The translations under genes and the position numbers were made by a program. Shown piece by piece: positions 1 to 10,667 of a DNA stretch of 49,441 bases; the stretch's first letter is position 1; every line of letters starts with the position of its first letter. Source of the stretch: Tetragenococcus halophilus (GTDB lineage Bacteria > Bacillota > Bacilli > Lactobacillales > Enterococcaceae); the NCBI RefSeq assembly GCF_021474685.1, contig NZ_JAKEIT010000018.1, positions 1 through 49,441 of the forward strand. The letters run 5' to 3'. The notes under the pieces are model-generated. The model had not been told where the DNA came from. It did no database searches and saw only the letters and a program-made list of their open reading frames with translations.

Positions 1-1
1 T

Positions 2-37
2 AAGAGGTGTACTATTTAGCGATAGTACACCTCTTAT
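2..37. terminator. Hairpin downstream of truA
   Basis: A 13-bp inverted repeat (arms AAGAGGTGTACTA and TAGTACACCTCTT) with a short loop lies after the truA stop. On the plus strand it is followed by a T-rich stretch. On the minus strand any T-run would fall outside the window, so its use by truA cannot be confirmed. Confidence 0.6.
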
Positions 38-77
38 TTTAATAAACTATTTAACAAAATCCTTACTGATCTTCTTA

Positions 78-818
78 TTAGTATTTAACCTCTTTTAAGT
101 ATAAGCCTTCCGGATGAGCTGTGGGGCCAGCCAAACTACGGTCACATCCAGCAATAATTCGTGGTATTGCATCTTCAGAAATACGTCCATTGCCAATCTT
201 CAGCAGGGTCCCTACCATAATCCTAACCATATTATATAAAAAACCATCTCCACGAAAGGTAAATAACAATTCATCACCTGCATCGTTAACTTCCATCTTT
301 GCTTCATAGATGGTGCGTTTTTTATTGTTTACTTCACTTTTTATGGAACAAAAGGAAGTAAAATCATGAGAACCTAAAAAATCCGGAAGAGCTTTTCTTA
401 TTCGTCCCAAGTCTAACTCATGACGATAATAACTACTATAAAACCGACGAAAAGGGCTACGAGCTTTCCCAATATCTACCCGAAATTCATAAGTCTTTTC
501 TTTAGCTAAATAACGAGAATGAAAACTATCTTCCACCAGCTCTATCTGCTTCACTGCAATGTCTACAGGTGTTTGCGTATCTAATGCAAAACGTAGTTTT
601 TCTAATGGACGTTTGACAGGCCAAGCAAAATCAATGACCTGTCCTAAGGCATGTACGCCAGCATCTGTACGTCCAGATCCATTGATTTTAATTTTTTGAT
701 TTGCGATTTTAGATAATGTTTTTTCTAATTCGTCTTGAACCGTCCGTCCATTGATTTGACTTTGAAAACCGCTAAAATTTGTACCATCATAGGCAATAAT
801 TGCTTTGTAACGAACCAT
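78..818 (-). CDS. truA: tRNA pseudouridine synthase A
   Basis: TruA converts uridines 38-40 of the tRNA anticodon arm to pseudouridine. The 246-aa protein has the family length. It carries the catalytic-aspartate motif GRTDAGVHA at residues 50-58, with Asp52 as the nucleophile expected from the family, and the late block FLYNMVR typical of TruA. The ATG is preceded by a GAAGGAGGAAC ribosome binding site. It lies downstream of ecfT on the same strand, the usual enterococcal order, so it is probably the last visible gene of the ECF transcript. Confidence 0.97.
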   Translation of the reverse strand: MVRYKAIIAYDGTNFSGFQSQINGRTVQDELEKTLSKIANQKIKINGSGRTDAGVHALGQVIDFAWPVKRPLEKLRFALDTQTPVDIAVKQIELVEDSFHSRYLAKEKTYEFRVDIGKARSPFRRFYSSYYRHELDLGRIRKALPDFLGSHDFTSFCSIKSEVNNKKRTIYEAKMEVNDAGDELLFTFRGDGFLYNMVRIMVGTLLKIGNGRISEDAIPRIIAGCDRSLAGPTAHPEGLYLKEVKY

Positions 819-878
819 TGTTCCTCCTTCATAATAAAAGAGACAATAAGCAAAAGTCTACTTTTTGTCTCCATTATT

Positions 879-1676
879 TTAAGCTCTTAAGTATATTAGC
901 GCAAGGGTTAAAAAGGCATACGCACAAACAGAAAAAGTATCTTTTTTATGCCAGTGCAATATGCGATATTTTGTCCGTCCTTCTCCCCCTTGATAACCAC
1001 GAGCTTCCATCGCTGTGGCTAAATCATCCGCACGATTAAAACTCGATACAAATAAAGGAATGAGCAGTGGAATGACAGCTTTCATCTTTTGGATCAAATT
1101 TCCTTCGCTGAAATCAACACCGCGAGCACGTTGTGCGTTCATAATCTTTTCAGTCTCATCCATTAACGTGGGCACAAAACGTAAGGCAATAGACAGCATC
1201 AAAGAAATTTCATGAACTGGAAAATTGATTGCATTTAAGGGACGTAAAATGAATTCAATCGCATCTGAAAGTTCCAGTGGAGGGGTTGTTAATGTTAGTA
1301 AGGTAGACATGAATATAATCAACACAAAGCGACAAAAGATAAAAATACCATTTTGAACGCCAAACTCTGTAATTTGAAAAACGCCCCACTGCCAATACAC
1401 TTGTCCGCCAGAGGTAAATAAAATTTGCAAAGCAACAGTAAATAATATCAACCACAATAATGGTCGAACACCACGTAGGAAAAAACCAAAGTCAACTTTT
1501 GATAAATAGATACAAAAAAGTGTAAACAAACCTAAAAGTAAATAACTTTGCCAATTATTGGCGAAAAAAATGACCCCTATGAAATAAAAACTGGTCAACA
1601 ATTTTGCCCGAGGATCTAAACGATGGATCAGTGAATTTCCTGGGATATATCTACCTAAAATCAGCTTATTCATCAT
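879..1676 (-). CDS. ecfT: ECF transporter transmembrane subunit EcfT
   Basis: EcfT is the membrane scaffold of the energy-coupling-factor module and couples the ATPases to exchangeable vitamin-binding S components. The 265-aa protein starts with the family block [20 protein letters not shown] and has several hydrophobic segments. The coupling-helix signature ARG occurs twice, near residues 184 and 226 (RARGVDF and MEARGYQGG). Its start overlaps the end of ecfA2 by 11 bases, which suggests translational coupling. No S component is adjacent, so this is a shared (group II) module. Confidence 0.95.
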   Translation of the reverse strand: MMNKLILGRYIPGNSLIHRLDPRAKLLTSFYFIGVIFFANNWQSYLLLGLFTLFCIYLSKVDFGFFLRGVRPLLWLILFTVALQILFTSGGQVYWQWGVFQITEFGVQNGIFIFCRFVLIIFMSTLLTLTTPPLELSDAIEFILRPLNAINFPVHEISLMLSIALRFVPTLMDETEKIMNAQRARGVDFSEGNLIQKMKAVIPLLIPLFVSSFNRADDLATAMEARGYQGGEGRTKYRILHWHKKDTFSVCAYAFLTLALIYLRA

Positions 1677-2532
1677 TTGCTTGTCCTCCTCTTGCCACTA
1701 GTTCATCTGCCAATTCTTCTGCAGTAAGAGGCAATTTGTCAAAAACCATTCCGGCATTTTCCAAACGTTTAGCAAATGCAGCTGCAGTAGGAACGCCCAA
1801 TTGCTTGTTTTGCAACCACTCTACATTTTGAAAGACTTTTTCTGGTGTCCCATCTTTTACAAGTTGTCCTTTTTCTAAGACATAAACATAATCAGCATAA
1901 TCAGCAACATCATCCATCGAATGTGTAACTAGCACAATGGTCATATGACGAGTCTTATGTAAATGCTCGAATATCGCCATCATTTCTCGACGTCCCTGGG
2001 GATCAAGTCCTGCCGTGGGTTCATCTAGTACTAAAACTTCTGGTTCCATTGCTAATACGCCAGCAATGGCCACTCTACGCATTTGTCCACCTGATAAATC
2101 AAAGGGAGAACGATCAAGATAACTCTCGTCTAGTCCCACTAATGTTAAATATTCTTTTGCTAATTTCAATGCCTCTTCTTCTGACACACCAAAATTTTTC
2201 GGCCCAAAGGCAATATCCTTACCCACCGTTTCTTCAAACAACTGCGATTCAGGAAACTGAAAGACAATACCCACTTTTTTGCGAATAGGTTTTAAATTTT
2301 TATTATTTGTTTCTGGCGTGATCGTTCGCTCGCCAATCTTTACATTACCTGAAGTCGGCTTCAATAAGGCGTTTAAATGCTGTAAGATAGTTGACTTTCC
2401 ACTACCCGTATGTCCCACCAGAGCATTATAAGTTCCTTCTTTAATCGTCATATTGATATCATATAAGACACGCTGTTCAAAAGGTGAGCCCGGTTGAAAA
2501 GTAAAATTTACTTGTTCAAAAACGATGTCCAT
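1666..2532 (-). CDS. ecfA2: ECF transporter ATPase EcfA2
   Basis: This is one of the two ATPases of the ECF vitamin-uptake module. It has Walker [10 protein letters not shown] at residues 40-48, a Q-loop at FQFPESQ (91-97), the signature LSGGQ (146-150), Walker B VLVLDEP (166-172) and a switch histidine in VTHSMDD. The 288-aa length and the C-terminal extension after the nucleotide-binding domain fit EcfA2. The start lies 25 bases inside ecfA1, so the two ATPases are probably made together. Confidence 0.95.
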   Translation of the reverse strand: MDIVFEQVNFTFQPGSPFEQRVLYDINMTIKEGTYNALVGHTGSGKSTILQHLNALLKPTSGNVKIGERTITPETNNKNLKPIRKKVGIVFQFPESQLFEETVGKDIAFGPKNFGVSEEEALKLAKEYLTLVGLDESYLDRSPFDLSGGQMRRVAIAGVLAMEPEVLVLDEPTAGLDPQGRREMMAIFEHLHKTRHMTIVLVTHSMDDVADYADYVYVLEKGQLVKDGTPEKVFQNVEWLQNKQLGVPTAAAFAKRLENAGMVFDKLPLTAEELADELVARGGQANDE

Positions 2533-3347
2533 AACCAGTCGACCATCCCTTCTTCAGTTAAGTATTTTTCAGGCACTGCAACGCCACGATCCTTTAATGA
2601 TTGCTTTAACCTTTCAGGAAACGGCAAATCTAATCCTTTTTCTATTAAATTTGGTCCTTGAGAAAAAATCTGAGCAGGTGTCCCCTCATCCATCAATTGT
2701 CCTTCACGCATCACAAGAATTCGATTCGCATTGGCTGCTTCGTCAATATCATGAGTAATGGACAAAACAGTTAACTGATATTTTTCTTTAACTTCTTTTA
2801 GAATAGATATCACTTCTTGACGCCCTTCAGGATCTAACATACTTGTTGCTTCATCAAGAATAATAATATCGGGGCGTAAAGCTAAAATCCCAGCAATTGC
2901 TACTCGTTGTTTTTGCCCGCCAGACAACCGTGCTGGTTCTTTAGCTGCAAAATCCGTTAATTTGACTTGTTCTAAAGCTTCCTTAACTCTAGGGACCATT
3001 TTTTCTCGTGGAATGCCTTGATTTTCCATTCCAAAAGCGACGTCGTCTTCAACCGTAGCACCTACAAATTGATTATCTGGATTTTGAAAAACCATACCTA
3101 CCATCTTACGTATCGTCCAAATATTCTCTTCATTTAATTGCAATTGACCCACAGAAATGTTCCCTGTTTCTGGCAATAATAATCCATTTATCGTTTTAGC
3201 CAGAGTCGATTTACCTGAGCCATTATGTCCGATAATCGCTACCCATTCTCCCTTATTTACAGCTAGCGATAAATCTTGCAGCGCAGGTTGCACTTGATCA
3301 ACTTGATAGCGAAACGTAATATTTTTTAAACTTATGATAGGTTCCAT
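2508..3347 (-). CDS. ecfA1: ECF transporter ATPase EcfA1
   Basis: This is the partner ATPase of EcfA2 in the ECF module. Walker [10 protein letters not shown] is at residues 40-48, the signature LSGGQ at 141-145, Walker B IIILDEA at 161-167 and the switch histidine in ITHDIDEA. The protein is 279 aa. It is the first gene of ecfA1-ecfA2-ecfT-truA, after a 354-base gap behind rplQ that holds a terminator-like RNA structure, so the unit probably has its own promoter. Assignment as A1 rather than A2 rests on gene order and sequence resemblance. Confidence 0.95.
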   Translation of the reverse strand: MEPIISLKNITFRYQVDQVQPALQDLSLAVNKGEWVAIIGHNGSGKSTLAKTINGLLLPETGNISVGQLQLNEENIWTIRKMVGMVFQNPDNQFVGATVEDDVAFGMENQGIPREKMVPRVKEALEQVKLTDFAAKEPARLSGGQKQRVAIAGILALRPDIIILDEATSMLDPEGRQEVISILKEVKEKYQLTVLSITHDIDEAANANRILVMREGQLMDEGTPAQIFSQGPNLIEKGLDLPFPERLKQSLKDRGVAVPEKYLTEEGMVDWLWTSFLNK

Positions 3348-3384
3348 GCTTGCTCCTTTATGTAAAATAGACTAAAAAGTACGT

Positions 3385-3412
3385 AAGATAAATTCACAAT
3401 GTTCATTCACAA
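3385..3412 (-). promoter_or_regulatory. Possible ecfA1 promoter
   Basis: On the minus strand TTGTGA is followed after 16 bases by TATCTT, about 38 bases before the ecfA1 start codon. Both boxes are imperfect and the region is AT-rich, so chance is possible. Confidence 0.3.
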
Positions 3413-3502
3413 AAATTAAAAGCTATCTAATTCTAACTAACACTACCAAAAAAAAGTTAATATTTCAATTACTCTAACAAATAGTCTATAACGTTTTCTT
3501 TT

Positions 3503-3541
3503 AGTTTCCATTAGCTATAAGATTTATAGCTACTCGAAACT
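3503..3541. repeat. Inverted repeat in rplQ-ecfA1 gap
   Basis: Outer arms AGTTTC and GAAACT enclose inner arms AGCTATAA and TTATAGCT. On the minus strand the hairpin comes directly after the T-run that ends the structure at 3551-3633. Its role is unknown. Confidence 0.5.
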
Positions 3542-3633
3542 AAAAAAAAACACTTTATGATGAATGCCTGCTCCCTGATAATTCAGGGAGCAGTGCTGAG
3601 CTAGACTCGGAAAAAATATTTCCAACATCATAA
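3542..3633 (-). terminator. Multi-hairpin RNA element ending the alpha operon
   Basis: On the minus strand an 8-bp closing stem (TTATGATG at 3633-3626 with CATCATAA at 3562-3555) encloses three hairpins: GGAAA with TTTCC, a short GAG with CTC, and a perfect 11-bp stem CTGCTCCCTGA with TCAGGGAGCAG. A run of nine T follows at 3550-3542. The final stem plus T-run should act as a Rho-independent terminator after rplQ. The enclosed hairpins are more elaborate than an ordinary terminator. No protein-coding explanation was found. Confidence 0.65.
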
Positions 3634-3701
3634 CACTCTTAAAATCATCGACAAAGTGATGCTAGCTATTAGTTTAATTACTAATACTGCTTCAGTAGAT
3701 T

Positions 3702-4082
3702 TTAGACAAGTTCTAGGATAGCCATTGCTGCAGCGTCTCCGCGTCTTGGTTCAGTCTTCAAGATGCGAGTATAACCACCTTGGCGTTGTTCATAGCGAGG
3801 TCCAAGATCATTAAAAAGCTTTTGTAAAGCTGAATCAATAATAATCTCTTCATCCTCTTCACGCACATTAGCTACTTCATTACGTACAAAAGCAGCTGCT
3901 TGACGACGTGCATGCAAATCACCGCGTTTTCCTAGCGTAATCATTTTTTCTGCTGTAGAACGAACTTCTTTTGCACGAGCTTCTGTGGTTTCAATTCGTT
4001 CGTTAATGATTAGATCAGTTGTTAAATCACGCAACATCGCTTTACGTTGGTTAGATGTGCGTCCTAATTTACGATAACTCAC
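3702..4082 (-). CDS. rplQ: 50S ribosomal protein L17
   Basis: L17 is a large-subunit protein near the peptide exit tunnel. The 126-aa product begins [20 protein letters not shown], the bacterial L17 N-terminus, and ends with the conserved YTRILK...RRGDAAAMA block. It follows rpoA with a 23-base gap and is the last gene of the alpha operon, before the multi-hairpin terminator element. Confidence 0.98.
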   Translation of the reverse strand: MSYRKLGRTSNQRKAMLRDLTTDLIINERIETTEARAKEVRSTAEKMITLGKRGDLHARRQAAAFVRNEVANVREEDEEIIIDSALQKLFNDLGPRYEQRQGGYTRILKTEPRRGDAAAMAILELV

Positions 4083-4105
4083 GTGGTTTCCCTCCTTCGT
4101 AAAAA

Positions 4106-5044
4106 TTAATCGTCTTTACGTAATCCTAGACCAAGATCACTTAATTTTGATTTTACTTCTTCAAGAGATTTACGGCCCAAATTACGTACTTTGATCATTT
4201 CTGGTTCAGATTTATTTGTTAATTCTTGTACAGTATTAATACCGGCACGTTTTAGACAATTATAAGAACGAACAGATAAGTCCAACTCTTCGATTGTCAT
4301 TTCTAACATTTTTTCTTTTTGTGTTTCTTCTTTTTCGACCATGATGTCTGTATTTTTCGCTTCATCGGTCATATTCACAAAAATTTCTAAATGGTCTGTA
4401 AGGATTTTCGCTGATAAACTTAAAGCGTCAAGTGGTTCAATCGAACCATCTGTCCAAAGTTCCATCGTCAGCTTATCATAATCATCCCGACGACCAACAC
4501 GTGTATTTTCTACTTGATAATTCACACGGCGAACGGGTGTATAAATTGAATCAACTGGAAGTACACCAATGGGCATATCTTCTTTTTTGTTTTCTTCAGC
4601 TTGAACATATCCGCGTCCAGGTTGTACTGACAAGCGAGCATGAAATCTTGTACCTTCTGCTACCGTACAGATATACATATCTTTATTAAGAATCTCTACG
4701 TCACTATCAACGATGATATCGCCAGCAGTTATTGTAGCCGGTCCTGTAATATCGATTTCAAGGTTTTTTTCTTCTTCGCTATAAAGTTTTAACGCAAGAC
4801 CTTTAATATTCAAAACAATTTGTGCAACATCTTCGCGAACACCTTTGATCGTTGAAAACTCATGTAACACACCATCAATTTGAATACTTGTGATTGCTGC
4901 TCCTGGTAAAGAAGATAACAAAATACGACGCAGGGAATTTCCTAATGTAGTTCCATAGCCTCTTTCCAGAGGTTCTACGATAAACTTGCCATAATCTTTC
5001 TCTTCATCAATCTTCGCGATTCTTGGTTTTTCGAATTCAATCAT
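4106..5044 (-). CDS. rpoA: RNA polymerase alpha subunit
   Basis: RpoA dimerizes to scaffold RNA polymerase, and its C-terminal domain contacts UP elements and activators. The 312-aa protein has the N-terminal assembly domain (about 1-230, including [16 protein letters not shown]), an acidic linker rich in E and K, and the C-terminal helix-hairpin-helix domain (about 245-305, with [16 protein letters not shown] and [10 protein letters not shown]). It sits between rpsK and rplQ as in other Firmicutes. Confidence 0.98.
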   Translation of the reverse strand: MIEFEKPRIAKIDEEKDYGKFIVEPLERGYGTTLGNSLRRILLSSLPGAAITSIQIDGVLHEFSTIKGVREDVAQIVLNIKGLALKLYSEEEKNLEIDITGPATITAGDIIVDSDVEILNKDMYICTVAEGTRFHARLSVQPGRGYVQAEENKKEDMPIGVLPVDSIYTPVRRVNYQVENTRVGRRDDYDKLTMELWTDGSIEPLDALSLSAKILTDHLEIFVNMTDEAKNTDIMVEKEETQKEKMLEMTIEELDLSVRSYNCLKRAGINTVQELTNKSEPEMIKVRNLGRKSLEEVKSKLSDLGLGLRKDD

Positions 5045-5123
5045 TCTTATCTCTTACCCCTTTCAAAACGAAAAGTGTCTTGTTCAATGACATAATTTTG
5101 AAACTCAAAATGAGCAGCACTCA

Positions 5124-5513
5124 TTAAACACGACGGCGTTTTGGAGGGCGGCATCCATTATGAGGAACTGGTGTTACGTCACGAATCGCAGCCACTTCCA
5201 ATCCTGCTGCTTGTAATGAACGAATTGCTGCTTCACGTCCTGAACCTGGGCCTTTTACAGTTACTTCTACATTTTTCAATCCGTGTTCCATTCCTGATTT
5301 TGCCGCAGTTTCTGCTGCTAATTGAGCGGCAAATGGTGTTGATTTTCTACTTCCTCTAAATCCTAGTGCACCTGCTGAAGACCATGATAACGCGTTACCA
5401 TGTTGATCAGTGATCATCACAATTGTATTATTGAATGTTGAATGGATATGTGCAACTCCGGATTCAATATTCTTTTTCACACGGCGTTTACGATTCACCT
5501 TTTTTTGTGCCAT
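5124..5513 (-). CDS. rpsK: 30S ribosomal protein S11
   Basis: S11 forms part of the mRNA platform of the small subunit. The 129-aa protein has the conserved blocks [25 protein letters not shown] and the C-terminal [18 protein letters not shown]. Its ATG has a strong AAGGAGG site. It sits 25 bases after rpsM in the alpha operon. Confidence 0.98.
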   Translation of the reverse strand: MAQKKVNRKRRVKKNIESGVAHIHSTFNNTIVMITDQHGNALSWSSAGALGFRGSRKSTPFAAQLAAETAAKSGMEHGLKNVEVTVKGPGSGREAAIRSLQAAGLEVAAIRDVTPVPHNGCRPPKRRRV

Positions 5514-5538
5514 GAAGTTTAACCTCCTTCATTAGAAA

Positions 5539-5904
5539 TTATTTTTTCTTGCCTGCGATAGTTGTTGCGGGACCTTTACGTGTACGGGCATTATTTTTAG
5601 TATGTTGTCCACGAACAGGCAAACCACGACGATGACGCATACCGCGATATGAACCAATTTCCATCAAACGTTTGATATCTAAGTTCACTTCACGACGAAG
5701 GTCACCTTCAACTTTTAGATTATCAACAGCTGCGCGGATCGCGTCAGTTTGTTCGTTGGTTAAATCACGAACACGAACATCTTCAGCAACGCCTGCTTCT
5801 GCTAAAATACTTTTAGCAGTTGTATCTCCGACACCAAAAATATAAGTAAGAGAGACAACTACTTGTTTTTCCCGAGGAATATCTACTCCTGCAATACGAG
5901 CCAT
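5539..5904 (-). CDS. rpsM: 30S ribosomal protein S13
   Basis: S13 contacts the P-site tRNA and the intersubunit bridge. The 121-aa protein starts [16 protein letters not shown] and has [17 protein letters not shown] and the basic tail [16 protein letters not shown]. It is preceded by rpmJ with an 18-base gap and has a GGAGGTG ribosome binding site. Confidence 0.98.
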   Translation of the reverse strand: MARIAGVDIPREKQVVVSLTYIFGVGDTTAKSILAEAGVAEDVRVRDLTNEQTDAIRAAVDNLKVEGDLRREVNLDIKRLMEIGSYRGMRHRRGLPVRGQHTKNNARTRKGPATTIAGKKK

Positions 5905-5922
5905 ATCTTGTTACACCTCCAA

Positions 5923-6039
5923 TTATCCTTGACGTTGTTTATGTTTTGGATTTGCAGAACAAATCACCATAACGCGTCCTTTACGACGAACGACTTTACA
6001 ATTATCACACATTGGTTTTACTGATGGTCTTACTTTCAT
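5923..6039 (-). CDS. rpmJ: 50S ribosomal protein L36
   Basis: This 38-aa gene is found by reading the gap between infA and rpsM. The product begins [20 protein letters not shown] and ends [10 protein letters not shown]. It carries the zinc-ribbon residues Cys11, Cys14, Cys27 and His33 of the zinc-binding form of L36. A GGAGGTA ribosome binding site precedes the ATG. infA-rpmJ-rpsM-rpsK-rpoA-rplQ is the usual order. Confidence 0.98.
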   Translation of the reverse strand: MKVRPSVKPMCDNCKVVRRKGRVMVICSANPKHKQRQG

Positions 6040-6073
6040 AATACTTACCTCCTATGGTTTTACGTAAGTACAA

Positions 6074-6292
6074 TTATTTAAAACGATACGTAATACGACC
6101 ACGACTCAAGTCATAAGGCGAAAGTTCAACAGTCACCTTATCGCCCGGTAAAATACGAATATAGTGCATTCGGATTTTGCCAGAAACAGTCGCAAGAATC
6201 TCATGGCCATTTTCAAGTTCGACTTTAAACATTGCATTTGGTAAAGTTTCGACGACTGTACCTTCAATTTCTATCATGTCTTCTTTTGCCAC
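6074..6292 (-). CDS. infA: Translation initiation factor IF-1
   Basis: IF-1 binds the A site of the 30S subunit during initiation. The true product is 72 aa and begins at a GTG codon (6292-6290), read as [16 protein letters not shown] longer in-frame reading exists upstream, but the family starts exactly here and an AAGGGGG ribosome binding site lies about 8 bases before the GTG. The OB-fold blocks MRMHYIRI-like and [11 protein letters not shown] are intact. It has its own upstream promoter. Confidence 0.97.
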   Translation of the reverse strand: MAKEDMIEIEGTVVETLPNAMFKVELENGHEILATVSGKIRMHYIRILPGDKVTVELSPYDLSRGRITYRFK

Positions 6293-6414
6293 GCACAGTA
6301 CCCCCTTGTACTTGTTTCGCAACTTTACGCGATAAAACGGCGGAAACCTGCGTCGTGTTCCCACCTTAACTTCTTTTCAACAATTTTCTATCAATCTAGA
6401 AGTCGGACTGATAT

Positions 6415-6443
6415 ATTTTAGCATAATGCCTAACTATTTACAA
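6415..6443 (-). promoter_or_regulatory. Internal promoter before infA
   Basis: On the minus strand TTGTAA is followed after exactly 17 bases by TAAAAT in the gap between adk and infA. This would let infA-rpmJ-rpsM-rpsK-rpoA-rplQ be transcribed separately from the rest of the cluster. Confidence 0.7.
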
Positions 6444-6477
6444 GAAAAAGTTACTAGAACACGAAAAAGAGCAAGAA

Positions 6478-7188
<711 letters not shown>

Positions 7189-8481
7189 CTAATTTATGAA
7201 ACCTGTATATTGACGTTTTAGCATTAGACCTTCTATTTGTTTGGCAGTTTCAAGCGCTACACTGATAACAATCAATAAGCTCGTTCCACCCAAACCAATT
7301 GATTCTGGAAGGTCCCATAACATGGATGCGATAATTGGAAGCAATGCTACTACTCCTAAAAAGAGCGAACCCACTGTACTCAAACGCATCAATAACCTTG
7401 AGACAAACTCTTCTGTTCCTTTCCCCGGACGCACACTTGGAATATAGCTTCCTTGTTTTTGCAAGTTTTCCGATAGCTTTTCGGGATTTACTTGAACAAA
7501 AGCATAAAAGAAAGTAAAACCAACGATCAATACAGCATATAAAATAGCGCCAGGCACTGTATTATAATTGAAAAGCATTTGGATTACATCAAACCAGGTT
7601 TCTCCTCTGGCAGATCCAAAAGCCTGAATGATCGCATTAGGTGTTGTAATCAAGGAACTAGCAAAGATAACAGGAATAACGCCAGCAGCATTTACTTTTA
7701 AAGGTAGATAACTACTTGTTGGAGCTCCTGCTACACGTTTTGTATACTGGATCGGGATCTTTCTTTCTGCTTGTTGAACAAAGGTAACAATCGTTACGAT
7801 CACCAACATCGCAATAACTAAAATAACCACAAATAAAATTGATTTCCAAAGGTCATCTTGGTTAATATTAATAAAATAATCTTCTGTTATTTCTTTGATT
7901 GAAACAGGTAAACGAGAAACAATCCCTGCAAAGATAAGCATGGACACGCCGTTTCCGATCCCTTTTTCAGTGATCAGTTCCCCCAACCAAGTAACAAACA
8001 TGGTACCTGTGGTTAAAATAACTCCAATAACAACATAAGTTGAGATTGAAGGATTAGGAACAAAACCGAATTGAGTGAAAACTTGGAAACCAGCTGTCAG
8101 TGCAATAGATTGTAAAAAACCCAACACTAAAGTGATATAACGAGTCGCTTGATTCAGCTTTTTACGTCCCACTTCACCTTGTTTTGACCATTCAGTGAAT
8201 TTCGCAACAATATCCATTTGCATCAACTGAACGATAATCGAAGCAGTAATGTAGGGCGAAACGCCCATCGAAAAAATCGAAAAACGTTGCATCGCACTAC
8301 CACTGACTAAATCCAACATATTCATAAAAGGTAATTCAGAAATAGTTTGTAACTCTGCTGCATCGACCCCTGGAACAGTAACATGCGTTCCAACACGGAA
8401 AATAAACAGAATAAATATTGTAAACAAGATCCTTGATCTAATATCCTTGACTTTAAAAGCGTCCTTTAAAAGTTTTAACAT
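7189..8481 (-). CDS. secY: Preprotein translocase channel SecY
   Basis: SecY is the membrane channel of the Sec secretion machinery. The 430-aa protein has about ten hydrophobic segments, the family blocks DIRSRILFTIFILFIFR near the start and GIGNGVSMLIFAGI in the middle, and the cytoplasmic loop KRVAGAP. Its ATG overlaps the last base of rplO, so it is translationally coupled in the spc operon. Confidence 0.98.
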   Translation of the reverse strand: MLKLLKDAFKVKDIRSRILFTIFILFIFRVGTHVTVPGVDAAELQTISELPFMNMLDLVSGSAMQRFSIFSMGVSPYITASIIVQLMQMDIVAKFTEWSKQGEVGRKKLNQATRYITLVLGFLQSIALTAGFQVFTQFGFVPNPSISTYVVIGVILTTGTMFVTWLGELITEKGIGNGVSMLIFAGIVSRLPVSIKEITEDYFININQDDLWKSILFVVILVIAMLVIVTIVTFVQQAERKIPIQYTKRVAGAPTSSYLPLKVNAAGVIPVIFASSLITTPNAIIQAFGSARGETWFDVIQMLFNYNTVPGAILYAVLIVGFTFFYAFVQVNPEKLSENLQKQGSYIPSVRPGKGTEEFVSRLLMRLSTVGSLFLGVVALLPIIASMLWDLPESIGLGGTSLLIVISVALETAKQIEGLMLKRQYTGFIN

Positions 8482-8921
8482 CAGATCACCTCAATTGACC
8501 CACCAGCAGCTTCAATAGATTCTTGTGCTGCTTTAGAAAACTTCGCTGCTTTCACAGTTAATTTTTTGGTTACTTGTCCATTACCCAATACTTTAATGCC
8601 AGCTTTTTGTTTTTTTACAAACCCAGCTTCAGCTAAAACAGCGGGAGTAACTTCAGTTCCATCTTCAAAATTGTTCAAAAGTTCAACATTGATAATCGCA
8701 TATTCTTTACGATTAACGTTGGTAAAACCACGTTTTGGTAAACGGCGGAATAATTCTGTTTGACCACCTTCAAAACCAAGACGAGTTCCACCGCCTGAAC
8801 GAGCTTTTTGTCCTTTTTGTCCACGTCCTGCAGTCTTACCATTGCCTGATGATGAACCACGTCCCACGCGATTACGTACTTGACGTGAACCTTTTGCAGA
8901 TTCTAGTTCATGAAGTTTCAT
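8481..8921 (-). CDS. rplO: 50S ribosomal protein L15
   Basis: L15 is an early assembly protein of the large subunit. The 146-aa protein starts [20 protein letters not shown] and has the glycine- and arginine-rich stretch [20 protein letters not shown] and the conserved [18 protein letters not shown]. It sits between rpmD and secY and shares one base with secY. Confidence 0.98.
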   Translation of the reverse strand: MKLHELESAKGSRQVRNRVGRGSSSGNGKTAGRGQKGQKARSGGGTRLGFEGGQTELFRRLPKRGFTNVNRKEYAIINVELLNNFEDGTEVTPAVLAEAGFVKKQKAGIKVLGNGQVTKKLTVKAAKFSKAAQESIEAAGGSIEVI

Positions 8922-8965
8922 GTGTTTGGCACCTCCTTAGTTAAAATCGATTCATCGAATCGTTG

Positions 8966-9145
8966 TTACACTTCTTCTACGTCCACTAAGTGTGCAATAG
9001 TTGCAACCATGCCTTTGACTGCCTCATTCGCAGGTTTAACAACAGTACTGTTCACTTTTTTTAATCCTAACGCTTTTACTGTATCGCGCTGATTTTGAGG
9101 ACGTCCAATAGTACTGCTTTTTAATGTGATTTTTAATTCAGCCAT
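8966..9145 (-). CDS. rpmD: 50S ribosomal protein L30
   Basis: The 59-aa L30 begins [20 protein letters not shown] and has the conserved GLKKVNSTV block. A start seven codons upstream is open, but the ATG at 9145 matches the family length and has AGGAGGACAATTCTA before it. It lies between rpsE and rplO in the spc operon. Confidence 0.97.
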   Translation of the reverse strand: MAELKITLKSSTIGRPQNQRDTVKALGLKKVNSTVVKPANEAVKGMVATIAHLVDVEEV

Positions 9146-9158
9146 TAGAATTGTCCTC

Positions 9159-9659
9159 CTAACCAATAATTTCTTCTACAGATTTGCCGCGAAGTTCAGC
9201 AACTTCTTCAGCGCGTTTTAATTCTGTCAATCCTTTAATTGTTGCGCGAACAACATTGATCGGCGTATTAGAGCCTAAAGATTTAGATGTTACATCGGCT
9301 ACACCGCCAAGTTCTAATACCGCACGAACAGGTCCACCTGCAGCAACTCCAGCACCAGCTTCAGCTGGTTTCAATAGAATATATCCACCACTGAATGAGC
9401 CAATGACTTCGTGTGGAATTGTTGAGCCAACCATTGGTACTTCAATTAAGTTTTTCCTTCCGTCGTCAACAGCTTTGCGGATTGCTTCTGGTACTTCTTG
9501 TGCTTTACCTGTACCAAATCCTACGTGTCCGTTTTTATCACCGACAACGACTAAAGCTGCAAAACGCATACGACGACCGCCTTTTACGACCTTTGATACT
9601 CGGTTGATCGCAACGACACGGTCTTCTATTTCCAAATTATTTGGATCAATATAAGCCAT
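9159..9659 (-). CDS. rpsE: 30S ribosomal protein S5
   Basis: S5 acts in decoding fidelity and the mRNA entry helicase. The 166-aa protein has the N-terminal double-stranded-RNA-binding domain with [21 protein letters not shown] and the loop where spectinomycin resistance mutations map in the family, then the C-terminal block [18 protein letters not shown]. Order rplR-rpsE-rpmD is standard. Confidence 0.98.
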   Translation of the reverse strand: MAYIDPNNLEIEDRVVAINRVSKVVKGGRRMRFAALVVVGDKNGHVGFGTGKAQEVPEAIRKAVDDGRKNLIEVPMVGSTIPHEVIGSFSGGYILLKPAEAGAGVAAGGPVRAVLELGGVADVTSKSLGSNTPINVVRATIKGLTELKRAEEVAELRGKSVEEIIG

Positions 9660-9679
9660 GAATGGTGTTCCTCCTTTTT

Positions 9680-10036
9680 TTAAAATTCTAGTCCATTTTC
9701 GCGTGCAGCTGTTGCTAAAGCTGCTATGCGGCCATGGTAAAGGTATCCACCACGGTCAAAGACTACTTCTTTAATACCTTTTTCTGATGCACGGTCAGCA
9801 ACTAATTTACCGACTGTCTCTGCTTGCTCAGTTTTTGTTCCACCTGAAATATTTTTATCCAAGGTAGAGGCACTTGCTAGCGTCACACCCGCTACGTCAT
9901 CAATTACTTGCGCGTAGATGTTTTTATTAGAACGGAAAACGTTCAAGCGTGGGCACTCAGCAGTACCAGAGATTTTATTTCTCACACGTTGATGTCTTTT
10001 TTGACGTGTTTTATTTTTGTCTGGTTTTGTAATCAC
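9680..10036 (-). CDS. rplR: 50S ribosomal protein L18
   Basis: L18 binds 5S rRNA. The product is 118 aa, read as [20 protein letters not shown], and ends ARENGLEF. The start is a GTG at 10036. Another GTG three codons upstream lies inside the AGAGGTG ribosome binding site, so it is an unlikely start. It sits between rplF and rpsE. Confidence 0.96.
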   Translation of the reverse strand: MITKPDKNKTRQKRHQRVRNKISGTAECPRLNVFRSNKNIYAQVIDDVAGVTLASASTLDKNISGGTKTEQAETVGKLVADRASEKGIKEVVFDRGGYLYHGRIAALATAARENGLEF

Positions 10037-10100
10037 AATTGTCACCTCTTTAACTGTATTAGTCTAGGCCGCGATTTGTATAACTCTTTTGCGGACTTGT

Positions 10101-10637
10101 TTATTTACCTGTTTTACCTTCTTTGCTGCGTACTTGTTCGCCAGCATAACGAATACCTTTTCCTTTATAAGGTTCTGGTGAACGAATACTACGAATTTTA
10201 GCGGCTACTTTACCAACAAGTTCTTTATTAGAACCCTTGATTATAATTTGGTTATTGGCTGGAACTTCAATAGAAATCCCTGCTGGAGTTTCTAATTCAA
10301 CTGGTTGTGAATAACCAACGTTTAAGATAAGTTTTGTCCCTTGTAATTGGGCACGGTATCCAACACCCACAAGTTCTAACGATTTTTGAAAGCCTTCAGA
10401 TACACCTACAACCATATTATTGAAGTTTGCACGGGTTGTTCCATGAATTGTTTTCATTTTTTGACTTTCGTTTGGACGGGTAAATGTCACTTCACTTCCA
10501 TCGATATTAAATTTAATATCTGGTGAAAATGCACGAGTTAATTCACCGTTGGGTCCTTTAACTGTTACATCGTTGCCATCCATTTTAACTTCAACGTTTT
10601 CTGGCAAAACGACAACTTTATTCCCAATACGACTCAC
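10101..10637 (-). CDS. rplF: 50S ribosomal protein L6
   Basis: L6 lies near the GTPase-associated centre of the large subunit. The 178-aa protein starts [17 protein letters not shown], has two repeated L6 folds, and ends with [24 protein letters not shown], the conserved C-terminal block. A GGAGGTG ribosome binding site precedes the ATG. Confidence 0.98.
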   Translation of the reverse strand: MSRIGNKVVVLPENVEVKMDGNDVTVKGPNGELTRAFSPDIKFNIDGSEVTFTRPNESQKMKTIHGTTRANFNNMVVGVSEGFQKSLELVGVGYRAQLQGTKLILNVGYSQPVELETPAGISIEVPANNQIIIKGSNKELVGKVAAKIRSIRSPEPYKGKGIRYAGEQVRSKEGKTGK

Positions 10638-10667
10638 GGAAAGACACCTCCTTGTGTATTTATTAAA

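Noticed and set aside
3542-3633. tRNA or tRNA-like gene
   Set aside because: The closing stem is 8 bp and there are three arms, but the conserved D- and T-loop bases and a CCA-type end are missing, and the arm sizes do not fit.
6293-6364. N-terminal extension of IF-1 (24 extra codons)
   Set aside because: The family begins at the GTG at 6292, which has a good ribosome binding site, and the extension covers that site.
9184-9654. 156-codon plus-strand frame opposite rpsE
   Set aside because: It is a shadow of rpsE in the antisense frame, with no ribosome binding site and low-complexity content.
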